DNA from: Solibaculum mannosilyticum
GTDB lineage: Bacteria; Bacillota; Clostridia; Oscillospirales; Acutalibacteraceae
DNA length: 64,000 bases
Assembly (NCBI RefSeq): GCF_015140235.1
Contig: NZ_AP023321.1
Span: 1,664,501 to 1,728,500, forward strand
Reading direction: 5' to 3'
Made by a program: the position numbers and the translations under genes. Every line of letters begins with the position of its first letter. The stretch's first letter is position 1. This document shows, in pieces, positions 1 through 8,355 of the stretch. Under the pieces are notes generated by a model. It searched no databases. It saw only the letters and a program-made list of their open reading frames with translations, and was not told where the DNA came from.

Positions 1-62
1 TAAAATTTTATTTTGCATACGTCTTCCATGGCAAATGTTTGCAGGATATCATTTTGATTGGA

Positions 63-110
63 AGAGGTTTCCCATTGGACAAATCAGTGGGAAACCTCTT
101 TTTTCTTTTT
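63..110 (+). terminator. Rho-independent terminator of the gene left of the window
   Basis: A perfect stem (AGAGGTTTCCCA paired with TGGGAAACCTCT) is followed by a long T-rich run. No gene in the window precedes it on this strand, so it most likely ends a unit entering from the left. Confidence 0.85.
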
Positions 111-400
111 TTGTTTTGTGATTTCCTTCTCATCCAACCCATGGGAAGGTTTTTTCATAAGATGACCGAATCTATAAAAATTTGCGTATGGACTTGTCTT
201 ATGATGATGGAAATACAGGAGTTCTTAAAATCTCACTGTCCAGAAACCTCCGTGAATAAGGATATTTGCCTCTGATAATGGGTGTTGTGGGTGGAAAAGT
301 AGTAAAGCGATACGTCTTTGTCCGCTTCGGATGCTGTGTAGACTTCATTTTTAAAATAAGCCTACCTAGACGTAACCATTATAAAGGAAGTGTGGGTATC
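111..400. other. Non-coding stretch upstream of spoIVB
   Basis: I see no supported gene here. Open frames beginning at 39 and 266 lack ribosome binding sites and resemble no family; the second is only an upstream extension of the spoIVB frame. The stretch should hold the spoIVB promoter, expected to depend on a forespore sigma factor, but I could not pick out a convincing match. Confidence 0.5.
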
Positions 401-1618
401 ATGAAAAAAATAAAATGGGTGGCAGGTGTGTGCTCCGGCCTGGCAGCTGCCGTCTTAACTTTTACATTAACGGTCAGTTCGGCCATTCCCGATGAATTCT
501 CCGTGGTGGAGGGACAGGGTTTTGCCATCAACAGCGGACTGCCGATTTCCACCGTCTCAGTAGACGGCCTGGATCGCAAGGCCGGCGACAGTTATCAAGT
601 GGACGTCAAACTCATGGGCGTCTTGCCGGTCAAACAGGTCAATGTAGACGTCGTGGAACAGACCATGGTGGTTCCCTGCGGAACGCCTTTCGGCATCAAG
701 ATGTTTACCGAAGGGGTTGTAGTGGTCGGGATGTCGTCGGTCGACGCTGAGGGCGGTTCCATCAATCCAGCCAAAGAAGCCGGCATCCAGCAGGGCGATG
801 TATTGATCTCCATCGACGGCAAAGAGTGCAACAGCAATCAGGACGTCTCCGACATCATCGAGCACTGCGACGGCAAAACATTGGATGTGGAACTCCAGCG
901 CAAGAATATGACGTTTCATGTGGATTTGACGCCGGTCAAATCGGCCAGCGAGGGATGCTATAAATTAGGTGCATGGGTCCGGGATAGTTCGGCCGGCATC
1001 GGTACTCTGACCTTTTACGAGCCGAATTCCAAAGTTTTCGCTGGACTGGGGCACGCTATCTGTGATGTGGATACCGGCGAAATTCTTCCCCTCAGCTCTG
1101 GTGAGATCGTATCGGCCATTATTGGCGGCGTCCAACCGGGTAAAGTGGGCGCGCCGGGCGAATTGCGAGGTACCTTCAAAAACGTGTCCGATATGGGCGT
1201 CTTAGCCACCAACGGCGAGACCGGTGTGTACGGTATCCTGGATTCCCTCCCCTGCCAGAACGAGGCAGTGCCTGTGGCTATGCGTCAACAAGTACAGTCC
1301 GGCCCTGCTCAGATCATGACCACCATCGAAGGGGAAGAACCCAAAACTTATGACATCGAAATCGAAAAAATCAATTTTGACGAAGACAGTCCCACCCGCA
1401 ATATGATCGTTCACATCACCGATCCGGAACTTTTGGAGAAAACAGGCGGCATCGTCCAAGGGATGAGCGGCAGTCCCATCCTGCAGAACGGGCAATTGGT
1501 AGGCGCTGTCACCCATGTATTTGTCAACGATCCCACCAGAGGATACGGGATCTTCGCTGAAAATATGCTGGAAACCGCCTCGGGTGTACAGAATGAAATG
1601 GAAAAAGAAGCGGCTTAA
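401..1618 (+). CDS. spoIVB: SpoIVB peptidase (stage IV sporulation signalling protease)
   Basis: SpoIVB is the serine peptidase (family S55) secreted from the forespore that triggers pro-sigma-K processing by the SpoIVFB complex. The 405-residue product starts with a single N-terminal membrane anchor (residues about 3-25), has a PDZ domain around 105-185 (SIDGKE core), and ends with the S55 catalytic region: GLGHAI carries the His and GMSGSPI near residue 356 the Ser. Start 401 is chosen because AAGGAAG lies about 10 bases upstream and the anchor follows immediately; the frame runs open to 266 without a better site. The neighbour spo0A 260 bases downstream reproduces the conserved Bacillus/Clostridium order. 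Confidence 0.95.
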   Translation: MKKIKWVAGVCSGLAAAVLTFTLTVSSAIPDEFSVVEGQGFAINSGLPISTVSVDGLDRKAGDSYQVDVKLMGVLPVKQVNVDVVEQTMVVPCGTPFGIKMFTEGVVVVGMSSVDAEGGSINPAKEAGIQQGDVLISIDGKECNSNQDVSDIIEHCDGKTLDVELQRKNMTFHVDLTPVKSASEGCYKLGAWVRDSSAGIGTLTFYEPNSKVFAGLGHAICDVDTGEILPLSSGEIVSAIIGGVQPGKVGAPGELRGTFKNVSDMGVLATNGETGVYGILDSLPCQNEAVPVAMRQQVQSGPAQIMTTIEGEEPKTYDIEIEKINFDEDSPTRNMIVHITDPELLEKTGGIVQGMSGSPILQNGQLVGAVTHVFVNDPTRGYGIFAENMLETASGVQNEMEKEAA

Positions 1619-1703
1619 GCTTGTATTTACTGGAAACAAATTGGAAATGGATTTTCCCTCTTTAGTGTAACCAAAAGGTAGGTAAAAAACAAAAACCGAC
1701 TAG

Positions 1704-1742
1704 AAATTGAGCATTTTGTATAATCATGATGCTCAATTTTTG
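1704..1742 (+). terminator. Terminator between spoIVB and spo0A
   Basis: Stem AAATTGAGCAT/ATGCTCAATTT followed by a short T run. It separates spoIVB from the separately promoted spo0A. Confidence 0.75.
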
Positions 1743-1807
1743 TACTTAAAATCATAGATCCAAAACGAACTGGAAATTTTTTATATTTTTTACAGAAAAA
1801 AGTGGCG

Positions 1808-1835
1808 TTGAAAGTATTGCTAAAATTGGTATTAT
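1808..1835 (+). promoter_or_regulatory. Putative promoter of spo0A
   Basis: TTGAAA and TATTAT with a 16-base spacer, 47 bases before the spo0A start. It fits the vegetative sigma factor; no clear TGTCGAA box was seen nearby. Confidence 0.5.
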
Positions 1836-1881
1836 ATGGTAAACTTGGAATCACAGAAAAGCACAACGGAGGGGTTATAAA

Positions 1882-2664
1882 ATGGAAAAAGGATTAAAAG
1901 TTTTACTTGCTGACGATTCACCTGAATTCGGCCAAGAATGTGCCCATGTCTTCCAAAACCATGGGATCGACACCGTCACTTGTCCAAAAGACGGCATGAA
2001 GGTACTGGATACCATCTCATCCGCCAAACCGGATGTAGTTTTGCTGGATGTATTCATGCCTCATCTGGATGCCATCGGCGTCATCAAAGCCGCTGGACAA
2101 AAACCGCTTTCCAAAAAGCCGCAATTTCTTACTATGTCCAGCTTCGACAGCCCTCGTCTGGAACACGAGGTCATGAACTCGGGCGCTTCTTATTTCTTCC
2201 TCAAGCCCGTCGACATGGACCATCTGGCCGACCGGATCTTAACCATGTGCAGTACCGTGCCATCCAGTATGTCCTCCGCGATCTCCCGCCAATCGGCCGC
2301 TCAGGAACCTGATCTGGAGGTATTGGTTACCGATATTATCCATCAGATCGGCGTCCCCGCCCACATTAAAGGATATCATTACTTAAGGGATGCTATTATG
2401 TTGTCGGTCAACAACAGCGAAATTATCAATGCTGTGACCAAACAGTTGTATCCCACCATCGCCAAACGTTATTCTACTACGCCGTCCCGCGTGGAACGCG
2501 CTATCCGTCATGCCATCGAAGTTGCATGGGATCGCGGCGATGTGGATACCCTGAATTCCTACTTCGGTTATACCATCCACAATGGCCGCGGTAAGCCCAC
2601 CAATTCGGAATTTATCGCTATGATTGCCGATAAACTTCGCCTTCGTCTCAAGGTCGCCAATTGA
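1882..2664 (+). CDS. spo0A: Spo0A, master response regulator of sporulation
   Basis: Spo0A is the phosphorylated transcription factor that commits the cell to sporulation. The 260-residue protein has the family's usual length. The receiver domain (about 1-125) shows the acidic pair ADD at residues 10-12, the phosphoacceptor Asp56 in VVLLDVF and the conserved Lys in FLKP. The C-terminal Spo0A DNA-binding domain (about 150-260) holds the [15 protein letters not shown] recognition helix. GGAGGGG sits 6-7 bases before the ATG. It follows spoIVB as in other spore formers. Candidate target boxes in this window lie between spmA and the abrB-type gene. Confidence 0.98.
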   Translation: MEKGLKVLLADDSPEFGQECAHVFQNHGIDTVTCPKDGMKVLDTISSAKPDVVLLDVFMPHLDAIGVIKAAGQKPLSKKPQFLTMSSFDSPRLEHEVMNSGASYFFLKPVDMDHLADRILTMCSTVPSSMSSAISRQSAAQEPDLEVLVTDIIHQIGVPAHIKGYHYLRDAIMLSVNNSEIINAVTKQLYPTIAKRYSTTPSRVERAIRHAIEVAWDRGDVDTLNSYFGYTIHNGRGKPTNSEFIAMIADKLRLRLKVAN

Positions 2665-2716
2665 CTTTGGTTTGTTTCTGCCTTCCTCCCCTGTTTCCCC
2701 CATCCAGGGCACCATA

Positions 2717-2760
2717 AAAGGACGCTTTTCCCGATCCAGGAAAAGCGTCCTTTATTTTTT
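2717..2760 (+). terminator. Terminator of spo0A
   Basis: Strong stem AAAGGACGCTTTT/GAAAAGCGTCCTTT followed by ATTTTTT. Confidence 0.85.
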
Positions 2761-2809
2761 GCCCGTCAGCTGCCGGCCCTATCCTATTGTGTTTGAATGG
2801 CGCTTAAAT

Positions 2810-2986
2810 TCACTGCCCCTCCGCCTTAAGCTCTTCCAAAGCCGCACGTACTGCAGCAATTACAAAGGCGGAAAATGTGCAGTCTTTTCCTTTAATAGCT
2901 TTTTCTATGCTTTCTATTACATCGTTTGGAAAACGGATGGTCTTATTGGTTGTAGGTGGGATGGAAGGGATTTTAAAATTAGACAC
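2810..2986 (-). CDS. Small ribbon-helix-helix-like protein
   Basis: The 58-residue product has the pattern of a ribbon-helix-helix DNA-binding protein: a short beta strand (KTIRFP) followed by two helices (NDVIESIEKAI and FSAFVIAAVRAALEEL). Proteins of this shape often act as antitoxins or small repressors, but no toxin partner is adjacent; the divergent small gene at 3099 is Cys-rich and unlike known toxins. I prefer the GTG at 2986, which has GAGGCG about 7 bases upstream, over the ATG at 3067, which would add an unusual Cys/Tyr-rich extension. Function unknown. Confidence 0.65.
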   Translation of the reverse strand: MSNFKIPSIPPTTNKTIRFPNDVIESIEKAIKGKDCTFSAFVIAAVRAALEELKAEGQ

Positions 2987-3098
2987 GCAATCGCCTCGCA
3001 ATACAAATGTACTACATACAGTGTATGACAAATACATCTCAATGTATGCATTGCAAACGACTTGCATTCGAACTATACTATTTAGTGAGGTGATTGAT

Positions 3099-3272
3099 TT
3101 GTTTTGTGAAAATTGTTTTTGTATCTACTGGGTAGCAGGAAGATGCTCTTTGGATGAGGTTGCGCTGGATATCCAAGGTACATGCCAGCAGTGTATTTAT
3201 GTGGATCTGGAAGAGGAGGTGTTGAAACAGTATCGGGAAAAATTTTTAGAGCGTTACAACCAAGAGCTATGA
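3099..3272 (+). CDS. Small cysteine-rich protein, unknown function
   Basis: A 57-residue product with two cysteine clusters (CENCFC at the N terminus and GTCQQCIYV near the middle) and an acidic helical tail, suggesting a metal-binding zinc-ribbon-like fold. GAGGTGATT immediately before a TTG at 3099 decides the start; no ATG is available in a sensible position. It diverges from the ribbon-helix-helix gene and ends at a terminator. I do not recognise a named family, and existence as a gene rests on the ribosome binding site, the cysteine spacing and the terminator. Confidence 0.55.
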   Translation: MFCENCFCIYWVAGRCSLDEVALDIQGTCQQCIYVDLEEEVLKQYREKFLERYNQEL

Positions 3273-3291
3273 TTGATCCAAAATAAAGTGC

Positions 3292-3325
3292 AAAAAACGC
3301 ATCCCAAAATTGAGATGCGTTTTTT
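3292..3325. terminator. Bidirectional terminator between convergent genes
   Basis: Stem ACGCATC/GATGCGT flanked by A and T runs, so it can act for the + gene ending at 3272 and the - operon ending at 3340. Confidence 0.8.
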
Positions 3326-3339
3326 GCTGTCGTTATGTT

Positions 3340-4500
3340 TTATTTGTTAGTAGAATTGTTCATCTTCATCCAGATGAAGATACCGGAGGAAACTGCCACA
3401 GCAATCCAAAAAAGCAGGTGAATGGATGCTCCAGAAATCGGGAATCCAAATAGATTGACAAATCCCTCTTGGGTAAATATGCGGCTTCCCGATAAAATCT
3501 GGGGGAAAAGATAAGGATTAAGCCACTGCGGCATTTCATTTCGTCCAATGGCCGGGAAAAACACCAATAATATAAACAATAAAACCACCGGCAATGTCTT
3601 TTTGATCCAGCTACACAAAGCACAGATAAAGAGCATTAAAACCACCGTGCTGATCACTCGGACGACAGCGCTCCAGATACATGCCTGCTGAAGTGTTAAA
3701 GGATACACACAATTGCCGAATGCCGGTAGACTCTGTAAAGCTGCATCTCTCATCGGCAGATCATAACGCGTCATGATACATACCATATCCACTGTTTGCG
3801 ATACCAACGCTGAAACAAAGGATAATCCTAAGATATAAACAATTTTGATACGGTATAGTGTGTTCCTTTTATAGCTGGAATCCACCAAATCAGCCATGCC
3901 AGTTTCGTGCTCTTTGAGAAAATAGGGAATACATACCGCCATCAAAAAGAGAAGCAGGAGATAATCCACATTTCCGTCCCCGATCAGTTTCTTCCAACCG
4001 ATATCGTAGTACAGTGGAAAATCATTTTGGAATTGCTGGAGCTGTTTGTCCGCCAGACGGGATTCATAAATATCCCCTGTCGTCTCAGTCATCTCTAATA
4101 GCTGAGAATGCTGCGCCTCCTTCTCCAGCAAAAAGAGATACCGCTGATAAATTTGATCAAAGGCCGATTGTTCTTCAATCGCCTTCCGATAGGCGGCACG
4201 ATGGGCCTCGTACTCCTCTTGCGTTATTTTGCCGCTGATATAATCGTCACGAATCTGTTCATCCTGGGCAATGATCTGATCCCGGCGCGCTTTCTCTGAT
4301 TCAATATACTGGCGATTTTGTTCTGTAAGAGGACCCTCCACTTGCTGGATCAACGTTTCATAGATCTGTTGACTCTCATCCGGTGCGGACAAAAAATAGG
4401 AAAAGGTTATCTTCCCACCCAAAAATAAGAGGATCAGGCAGAGCGTCACGATATGAAACAGCTTACGTCCTTCAAGCTGTATGAGCAGACGGTTGTTCAC
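3340..4500 (-). CDS. ABC-2-type transporter permease B of the secreted-peptide operon
   Basis: A 386-residue integral membrane protein with one N-terminal transmembrane segment (about 15-37), a long charged coiled-coil-like extracytoplasmic region (about 40-190, rich in Glu/Gln/Lys) and at least five further hydrophobic segments. This is the layout of ABC-2 permeases that work in pairs. I chose GTG 4500 because GGGGAGC lies about 7 bases upstream; the frame stays open to 4566. It overlaps the end of the preceding permease by 29 bases, implying translational coupling. It is the last gene of the leftward operon. Confidence 0.8.
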   Translation of the reverse strand: MNNRLLIQLEGRKLFHIVTLCLILLFLGGKITFSYFLSAPDESQQIYETLIQQVEGPLTEQNRQYIESEKARRDQIIAQDEQIRDDYISGKITQEEYEAHRAAYRKAIEEQSAFDQIYQRYLFLLEKEAQHSQLLEMTETTGDIYESRLADKQLQQFQNDFPLYYDIGWKKLIGDGNVDYLLLLFLMAVCIPYFLKEHETGMADLVDSSYKRNTLYRIKIVYILGLSFVSALVSQTVDMVCIMTRYDLPMRDAALQSLPAFGNCVYPLTLQQACIWSAVVRVISTVVLMLFICALCSWIKKTLPVVLLFILLVFFPAIGRNEMPQWLNPYLFPQILSGSRIFTQEGFVNLFGFPISGASIHLLFWIAVAVSSGIFIWMKMNNSTNK

Positions 4501-5812
4501 TGGTGCTCCCCTTCTTTCTTTCCCATCTACGGGGTATTCCACCACCTTGTCGAATGTAGATCCCATGAGTCACTATCAGCAATACCACAATCAACAATAC
4601 CATAAAAGAAATCATCAGAGCCATTCGTGAAACGGGAAATCCTAAAACGTTGACATAATCATACTGTTCTAGATAATCGTTAAGCCGCATGACCATAGCA
4701 GGGTTAAAAATTTTCATGGTATTCTCATACCAAAAGCTGGTATAATTCTGCCCATCCGGAGGCGCCGGCATTTGATTGGTGATGATTTCAAAATAGAACC
4801 CAGCATCGGACCGCAGGGCTAATGCCGTCATCCCAGCCAGCCCTACAAAAGATCCTATGAGAGAAATGATGCTGCGTTTGGCCAAAATTCCAATCAAAAT
4901 GGTGATTAAGAATAAGAAAACGATAAAAAGTAATTTGACTCCATACTGGAAGAAAATCATTTGCAAAATGCTCATGTTATAGGGACAATTCTGATAAAAT
5001 CCCAGGCTTTGAACTGGAGCTGTAACATAAGACATATCACAGTTTGTCATCAACGTTACAATCATTAGGATGCGCAAAATAGCCAACGATAGGGCTGAGA
5101 ACAATACTCCTGCCAAAATTTTGGCGAAATACAAGGTGCTGCGTCCACGATAAGAGGTATGTAAGATCGGGATAATACCATTTTCATAATCTCGGGCAAA
5201 CACCGTACACAAAGCGAAAATACACAGCAGAAAGGCCGTCAAGTCAAAAAGATTCACTGGACGCATGACGCTATTGAATTCCAGATAGTTGGTCCAACCA
5301 TAATAATTCATCATCAACTGTTCGCCACGGCCCGCGTATTGCCGGTAGATCATCTGATTATAACGGTAATCGTACTTTTGATCCGGATCGTTTTCCAGCT
5401 TGCGGATATTTTCCTGGGCCTGTGCCATGACACGCTGTCGGTTTTCCTCGCTTTTCAGTATGTTCTCCGCACGACTAAATGCCGATTCCAATACGTATTT
5501 GCTGTAGGTCTCTCCCCACTCGGTTACTTCTACCATTTCAGTGGGGATCCATTCATTGTCCCCAACACCGTCTGAGGCAACCGGCTGCTGTGTATCGGCG
5601 GTCGCATATTTTTTTAGAATGTTGTAGTTTTCCTCGGTAAGGGAGCCGCCGATGTGTTCATATAGCTGGTATTCTTCAGGTGTGTTTTTCATGTTGACAT
5701 TGTAGTAGGTCGAGATGCCATAGATGCCGAACAATACCAAAAGTATCAACGCAATGGGCTGCATACAGATTTTGCGAAATTCGTATCCCGTTAAGCGGAG
5801 GAAGGATTTCAT
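4472..5812 (-). CDS. ABC-2-type transporter permease A of the secreted-peptide operon
   Basis: A 446-residue membrane protein with the same plan as its neighbour: a first membrane segment around 15-35, an extracytoplasmic region to about residue 190 and a bundle of hydrophobic segments after it. With permease B it would form the heteromeric membrane part of the exporter driven by the ATPase at 5809. The ATG at 5812 has GGGGAGGTGGGG directly upstream and overlaps the ATPase stop by four bases. The substrate is unknown; context suggests the small secreted proteins or a compound they act on. Confidence 0.8.
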   Translation of the reverse strand: MKSFLRLTGYEFRKICMQPIALILLVLFGIYGISTYYNVNMKNTPEEYQLYEHIGGSLTEENYNILKKYATADTQQPVASDGVGDNEWIPTEMVEVTEWGETYSKYVLESAFSRAENILKSEENRQRVMAQAQENIRKLENDPDQKYDYRYNQMIYRQYAGRGEQLMMNYYGWTNYLEFNSVMRPVNLFDLTAFLLCIFALCTVFARDYENGIIPILHTSYRGRSTLYFAKILAGVLFSALSLAILRILMIVTLMTNCDMSYVTAPVQSLGFYQNCPYNMSILQMIFFQYGVKLLFIVFLFLITILIGILAKRSIISLIGSFVGLAGMTALALRSDAGFYFEIITNQMPAPPDGQNYTSFWYENTMKIFNPAMVMRLNDYLEQYDYVNVLGFPVSRMALMISFMVLLIVVLLIVTHGIYIRQGGGIPRRWERKKGSTSEQPSAHTA

Positions 5813-6681
5813 ATCCCCACCTCCCCAAAGTAATAGATGTACAGATCGTCCAGGGTAGGAGTAATAAGGGCAGCTTCCGGACAAGGCTGTTCATCCGAGA
5901 GGATGCGCAATTTTAAAGTATCGCCTAAATTAGCGACATTGGAAATTTTATAGGAGAGAACTAATTTTTCATATTGTTCCTTGGTGGTCTCCACCGTCCA
6001 GACTTTTCCATGCATCTGTTCCACTTGCTGACCGGCGGCTAAGTTGCTGATCAATTTTCCCTCTTTCAGCAGAAGAATGTGATTGGCGACCTGCTCCACA
6101 TCCGATACAATATGAGTAGCTAACAGGATAATTTTATCAATGGCCAATTCCGAAATGATATTTTTAAATCGGATTCTCTCTTTTGGATCCAAGCCAGCAG
6201 TAGGTTCGTCAAAGATCAGAATATCCGGACTCCCCAGAAGGGCCTGGGCAATGCCCAAACGTTGGCGCATGCCTCCGGAATACTGCCCGACCTTTCGTCC
6301 GGCATCCTTTGTGAGATTGACCATTTCCAATAATTCATCCACCTGTTTTAAGGCTTCTTTTCGATCCTCAATCCCTTTCAGAGCTGCAAAAAACAGCATC
6401 ATATCCCGGCCGCTAAAGTTTTTGTACATCCCTACCGACTGCGGAAGATAGCCGATTCTTCTTCGGTATTCGGCCTTTAAAGAGGAAACCTCTTTATCAT
6501 CCAGTGTCACCCGGCCTGCCGTCGGACGCAGAAGATTGACGATGATTTTGATAAGGGTGGATTTTCCCGCGCCGTTAGGACCCAATAATCCATAAATACC
6601 GCTTTCGAATACCGCGCTAAAGTCTTGTAAAGCTGTTTTGTTGCTATAGCGCTTGGTGACTTGCTGCACCTCTAATTTCAT
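5809..6681 (-). CDS. ABC transporter ATP-binding protein of the secreted-peptide operon
   Basis: A 290-residue ATPase with Walker A GPNGAGKST, signature YSGGMRQRL, Walker B ILIFDEPTAGLDP and the switch His in LLATHIV. The single nucleotide-binding domain followed by a roughly 80-residue C-terminal extension is typical of ABC-2 exporters and of bacteriocin immunity or export systems. The ATG at 6681 has AAAGGG about 10 bases upstream. It overlaps permease A by four bases and lies 37 bases after the lipoprotein gene, so the three transporter genes are co-transcribed. Confidence 0.93.
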   Translation of the reverse strand: MKLEVQQVTKRYSNKTALQDFSAVFESGIYGLLGPNGAGKSTLIKIIVNLLRPTAGRVTLDDKEVSSLKAEYRRRIGYLPQSVGMYKNFSGRDMMLFFAALKGIEDRKEALKQVDELLEMVNLTKDAGRKVGQYSGGMRQRLGIAQALLGSPDILIFDEPTAGLDPKERIRFKNIISELAIDKIILLATHIVSDVEQVANHILLLKEGKLISNLAAGQQVEQMHGKVWTVETTKEQYEKLVLSYKISNVANLGDTLKLRILSDEQPCPEAALITPTLDDLYIYYFGEVGI

Positions 6682-6718
6682 GCGCTCACACCCTTTCTCT
6701 TCGTGTACCTCTATGGTG

Positions 6719-7846
6719 TTATTCGTAATTGCTGAAGTCCGGCATCTCGTGAAGCTGGAGGTCACTGCCGTCCGTATTCACTGTGCAGAATACTGTCGAA
6801 TCTCTTTTTAATAATACGATTTTATCCCAGTCGGAAAAGACCTTAATTGACATATATTCAAATCCCAAGTCCCCCAGCTGTACTAAAACGGTTGGATTCT
6901 CGCCATGGATGGTGCAGGACATAAGATCCCCCATCTCTTTGCTGGAATAGTAGATGGTATCGTCCTTGATGTTGTATAAATCCACATCGGTCTGCACCAG
7001 TTCCGGATTGCTGCCGTCCAAATTGGCGCGCATGAGATTGCCGGAACCAGAACCTTGTTTATAGTAAATCTTATCGCCATAAACGCTGATATTGATCACA
7101 TTGGAGGGAATCAGCTGCTCTACCTCACCTGTCTCTACAGAGACGCGGATCAATTCACTGTCGTTCGCGGCATTAAAATTCAAGTCACCGGTGGGATCAT
7201 CGGTAAGATCTTTTGCGACGTCGCTTTGGCTCAACCGCACAAGGTAAAGGTAACCGTCGTAATAAAATAGGTCGCCAACCCCTCCCTGCACCGGTTTTAC
7301 TGTATTTTCAATGGCTAAAAGTTCTTCTTCATTTTCTATCGCCCGAACAACCAACCGGTTATCCCTCGTAAACACCGCCATTTTATCCTCAAAAAGATAC
7401 GGCATGATATTCATCGATCCATAATTCCCTTTGGCTGCGGCCAAAACCTCCTTCTTGCCAGGGGTAAATTTTAATACCTCCGATTCAGTGGCAGTGATTA
7501 CAGCACCTTGATTCGCCGCAATAGTTCTGGGTGCGCCTGCTGAATTATCCGATAAGAAGGCGGTGCAACTAACACGTAGGTGTTGACAGGTGGGGTCATT
7601 ACAATTGCAAAAAATCTCCCCACTATTTAAATCCATGTAACTTACGGTTTCCACACCTATCCGATTAATAAAAAAAAGCTTATCCTCTACTTTAGCAAAG
7701 CTCCCATAGCCTGTATTATTTCCATTAATGCTGACTCCTTCCCCCATTTCAGCGGACACATCAATAGAGGCCCTTTTTTGGCAGGAGGTAAACAAAAGCA
7801 CTATCATCGTCACCGCCAACAAAATCGCTGTCAGACGTTTCTTCAT
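6719..7846 (-). CDS. Lipoprotein with CxDPxCxH motif, beta-propeller-like
   Basis: A 375-residue lipoprotein (lipobox LFTSC within the first 25 residues). Residues about 75-95 hold the motif CNDPTCQH followed six residues later by Cys, which I have seen in many clostridial lipoproteins beside ABC exporters. The rest alternates short hydrophobic strands with YYDGYLYL and DKIYYK-type units, as in DUF5050-like beta-propellers. AGGAG sits well before ATG 7846. It lies between a small secreted protein and the ABC ATPase. A sensor or immunity role is inference only. Confidence 0.75.
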   Translation of the reverse strand: MKKRLTAILLAVTMIVLLFTSCQKRASIDVSAEMGEGVSINGNNTGYGSFAKVEDKLFFINRIGVETVSYMDLNSGEIFCNCNDPTCQHLRVSCTAFLSDNSAGAPRTIAANQGAVITATESEVLKFTPGKKEVLAAAKGNYGSMNIMPYLFEDKMAVFTRDNRLVVRAIENEEELLAIENTVKPVQGGVGDLFYYDGYLYLVRLSQSDVAKDLTDDPTGDLNFNAANDSELIRVSVETGEVEQLIPSNVINISVYGDKIYYKQGSGSGNLMRANLDGSNPELVQTDVDLYNIKDDTIYYSSKEMGDLMSCTIHGENPTVLVQLGDLGFEYMSIKVFSDWDKIVLLKRDSTVFCTVNTDGSDLQLHEMPDFSNYE

Positions 7847-7865
7847 CAGGCTCAACTCCTTTTTT

Positions 7866-7882
7866 ATAAAACAGGTGAAGCA
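7866..7882 (+). repeat. 17-bp intergenic repeat, copy 1 (one mismatch)
   Basis: ATAAAACAGGTGAAGCA lies between small secreted protein 1 and lipoprotein 1. It matches the copy at 9433 in the same orientation with one difference and the copy at 8319 in inverted orientation. Confidence 0.7.
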
Positions 7883-7937
7883 AACGGGATGATTAAGACC
7901 TTTTATTATGTGTGAAAAATATTCACCAAACAATATA

Positions 7938-8294
7938 CTACCATTCTACGGTTGTAGTACACACATAAGTTCCCATACTGCTAGTGTACCAGCTCATAGT
8001 ATTTACAGCCATACTAATTCCTGGCGTGGAATTTGTGTAAAGAGCGCTACTACCTGCAATCTCTTTGCTACCACTGGAAGTATAGAGCGTACCTGAATGT
8101 TTGTAAGAGCCTCCACCAGGGGGGGTAATCCTAGAAGTGTAAAAAGTAGTGTAGTTTGGTGATGGAGCAGAAAGTGTTGAATTAAAGGTAACTGGACCAT
8201 TATATTTAGTAACAGTTCTTGCTGCGGAACCCGTTACCGCTAACGTCGCCACGACTGCCAGTGCAAATACCCCTGCTACGATTCTCTTTTTCAT
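7938..8294 (-). CDS. Small secreted protein 1 (bacteriocin-like candidate)
   Basis: A 118-residue protein with a Sec signal peptide (MKKR start, hydrophobic core, likely cleavage after about residue 25 at GSAA) and a mature part of about 93 residues rich in Ser, Thr, Tyr and Gly that ends in Trp. It is a clear paralogue of the protein at 9514: the signal region is identical over 20 residues and the mature parts share STLSAP-PNYTT-YTS-ITP, the G-Y-S-GT-YTSSG block, NST-GI and a TTTV-W end. AAAGGAG decides the start. General form (signal peptide, aromatic-rich body, nearby ABC genes) recalls the lactococcin 972 class, but I cannot assign it to that family. Confidence 0.8.
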   Translation of the reverse strand: MKKRIVAGVFALAVVATLAVTGSAARTVTKYNGPVTFNSTLSAPSPNYTTFYTSRITPPGGGSYKHSGTLYTSSGSKEIAGSSALYTNSTPGISMAVNTMSWYTSSMGTYVCTTTVEW

Positions 8295-8318
8295 GCTACA
8301 AACTCCTTTCCACGGTTT

Positions 8319-8335
8319 TGCTCCACCTGTTTTAT
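8319..8335 (-). repeat. 17-bp intergenic repeat, copy 2 (inverted)
   Basis: TGCTCCACCTGTTTTAT on + is the exact reverse complement of the copy at 9433. The pair flanks the lipoprotein gene 8356-9411. Confidence 0.75.
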
Positions 8336-8355
8336 TTCTAATACTCTTATTTTCA

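Noticed and set aside
39-275. Open frame of 78 codons on + at the window start
   Set aside because: It spans a strong terminator, has no ribosome binding site and no recognisable sequence.
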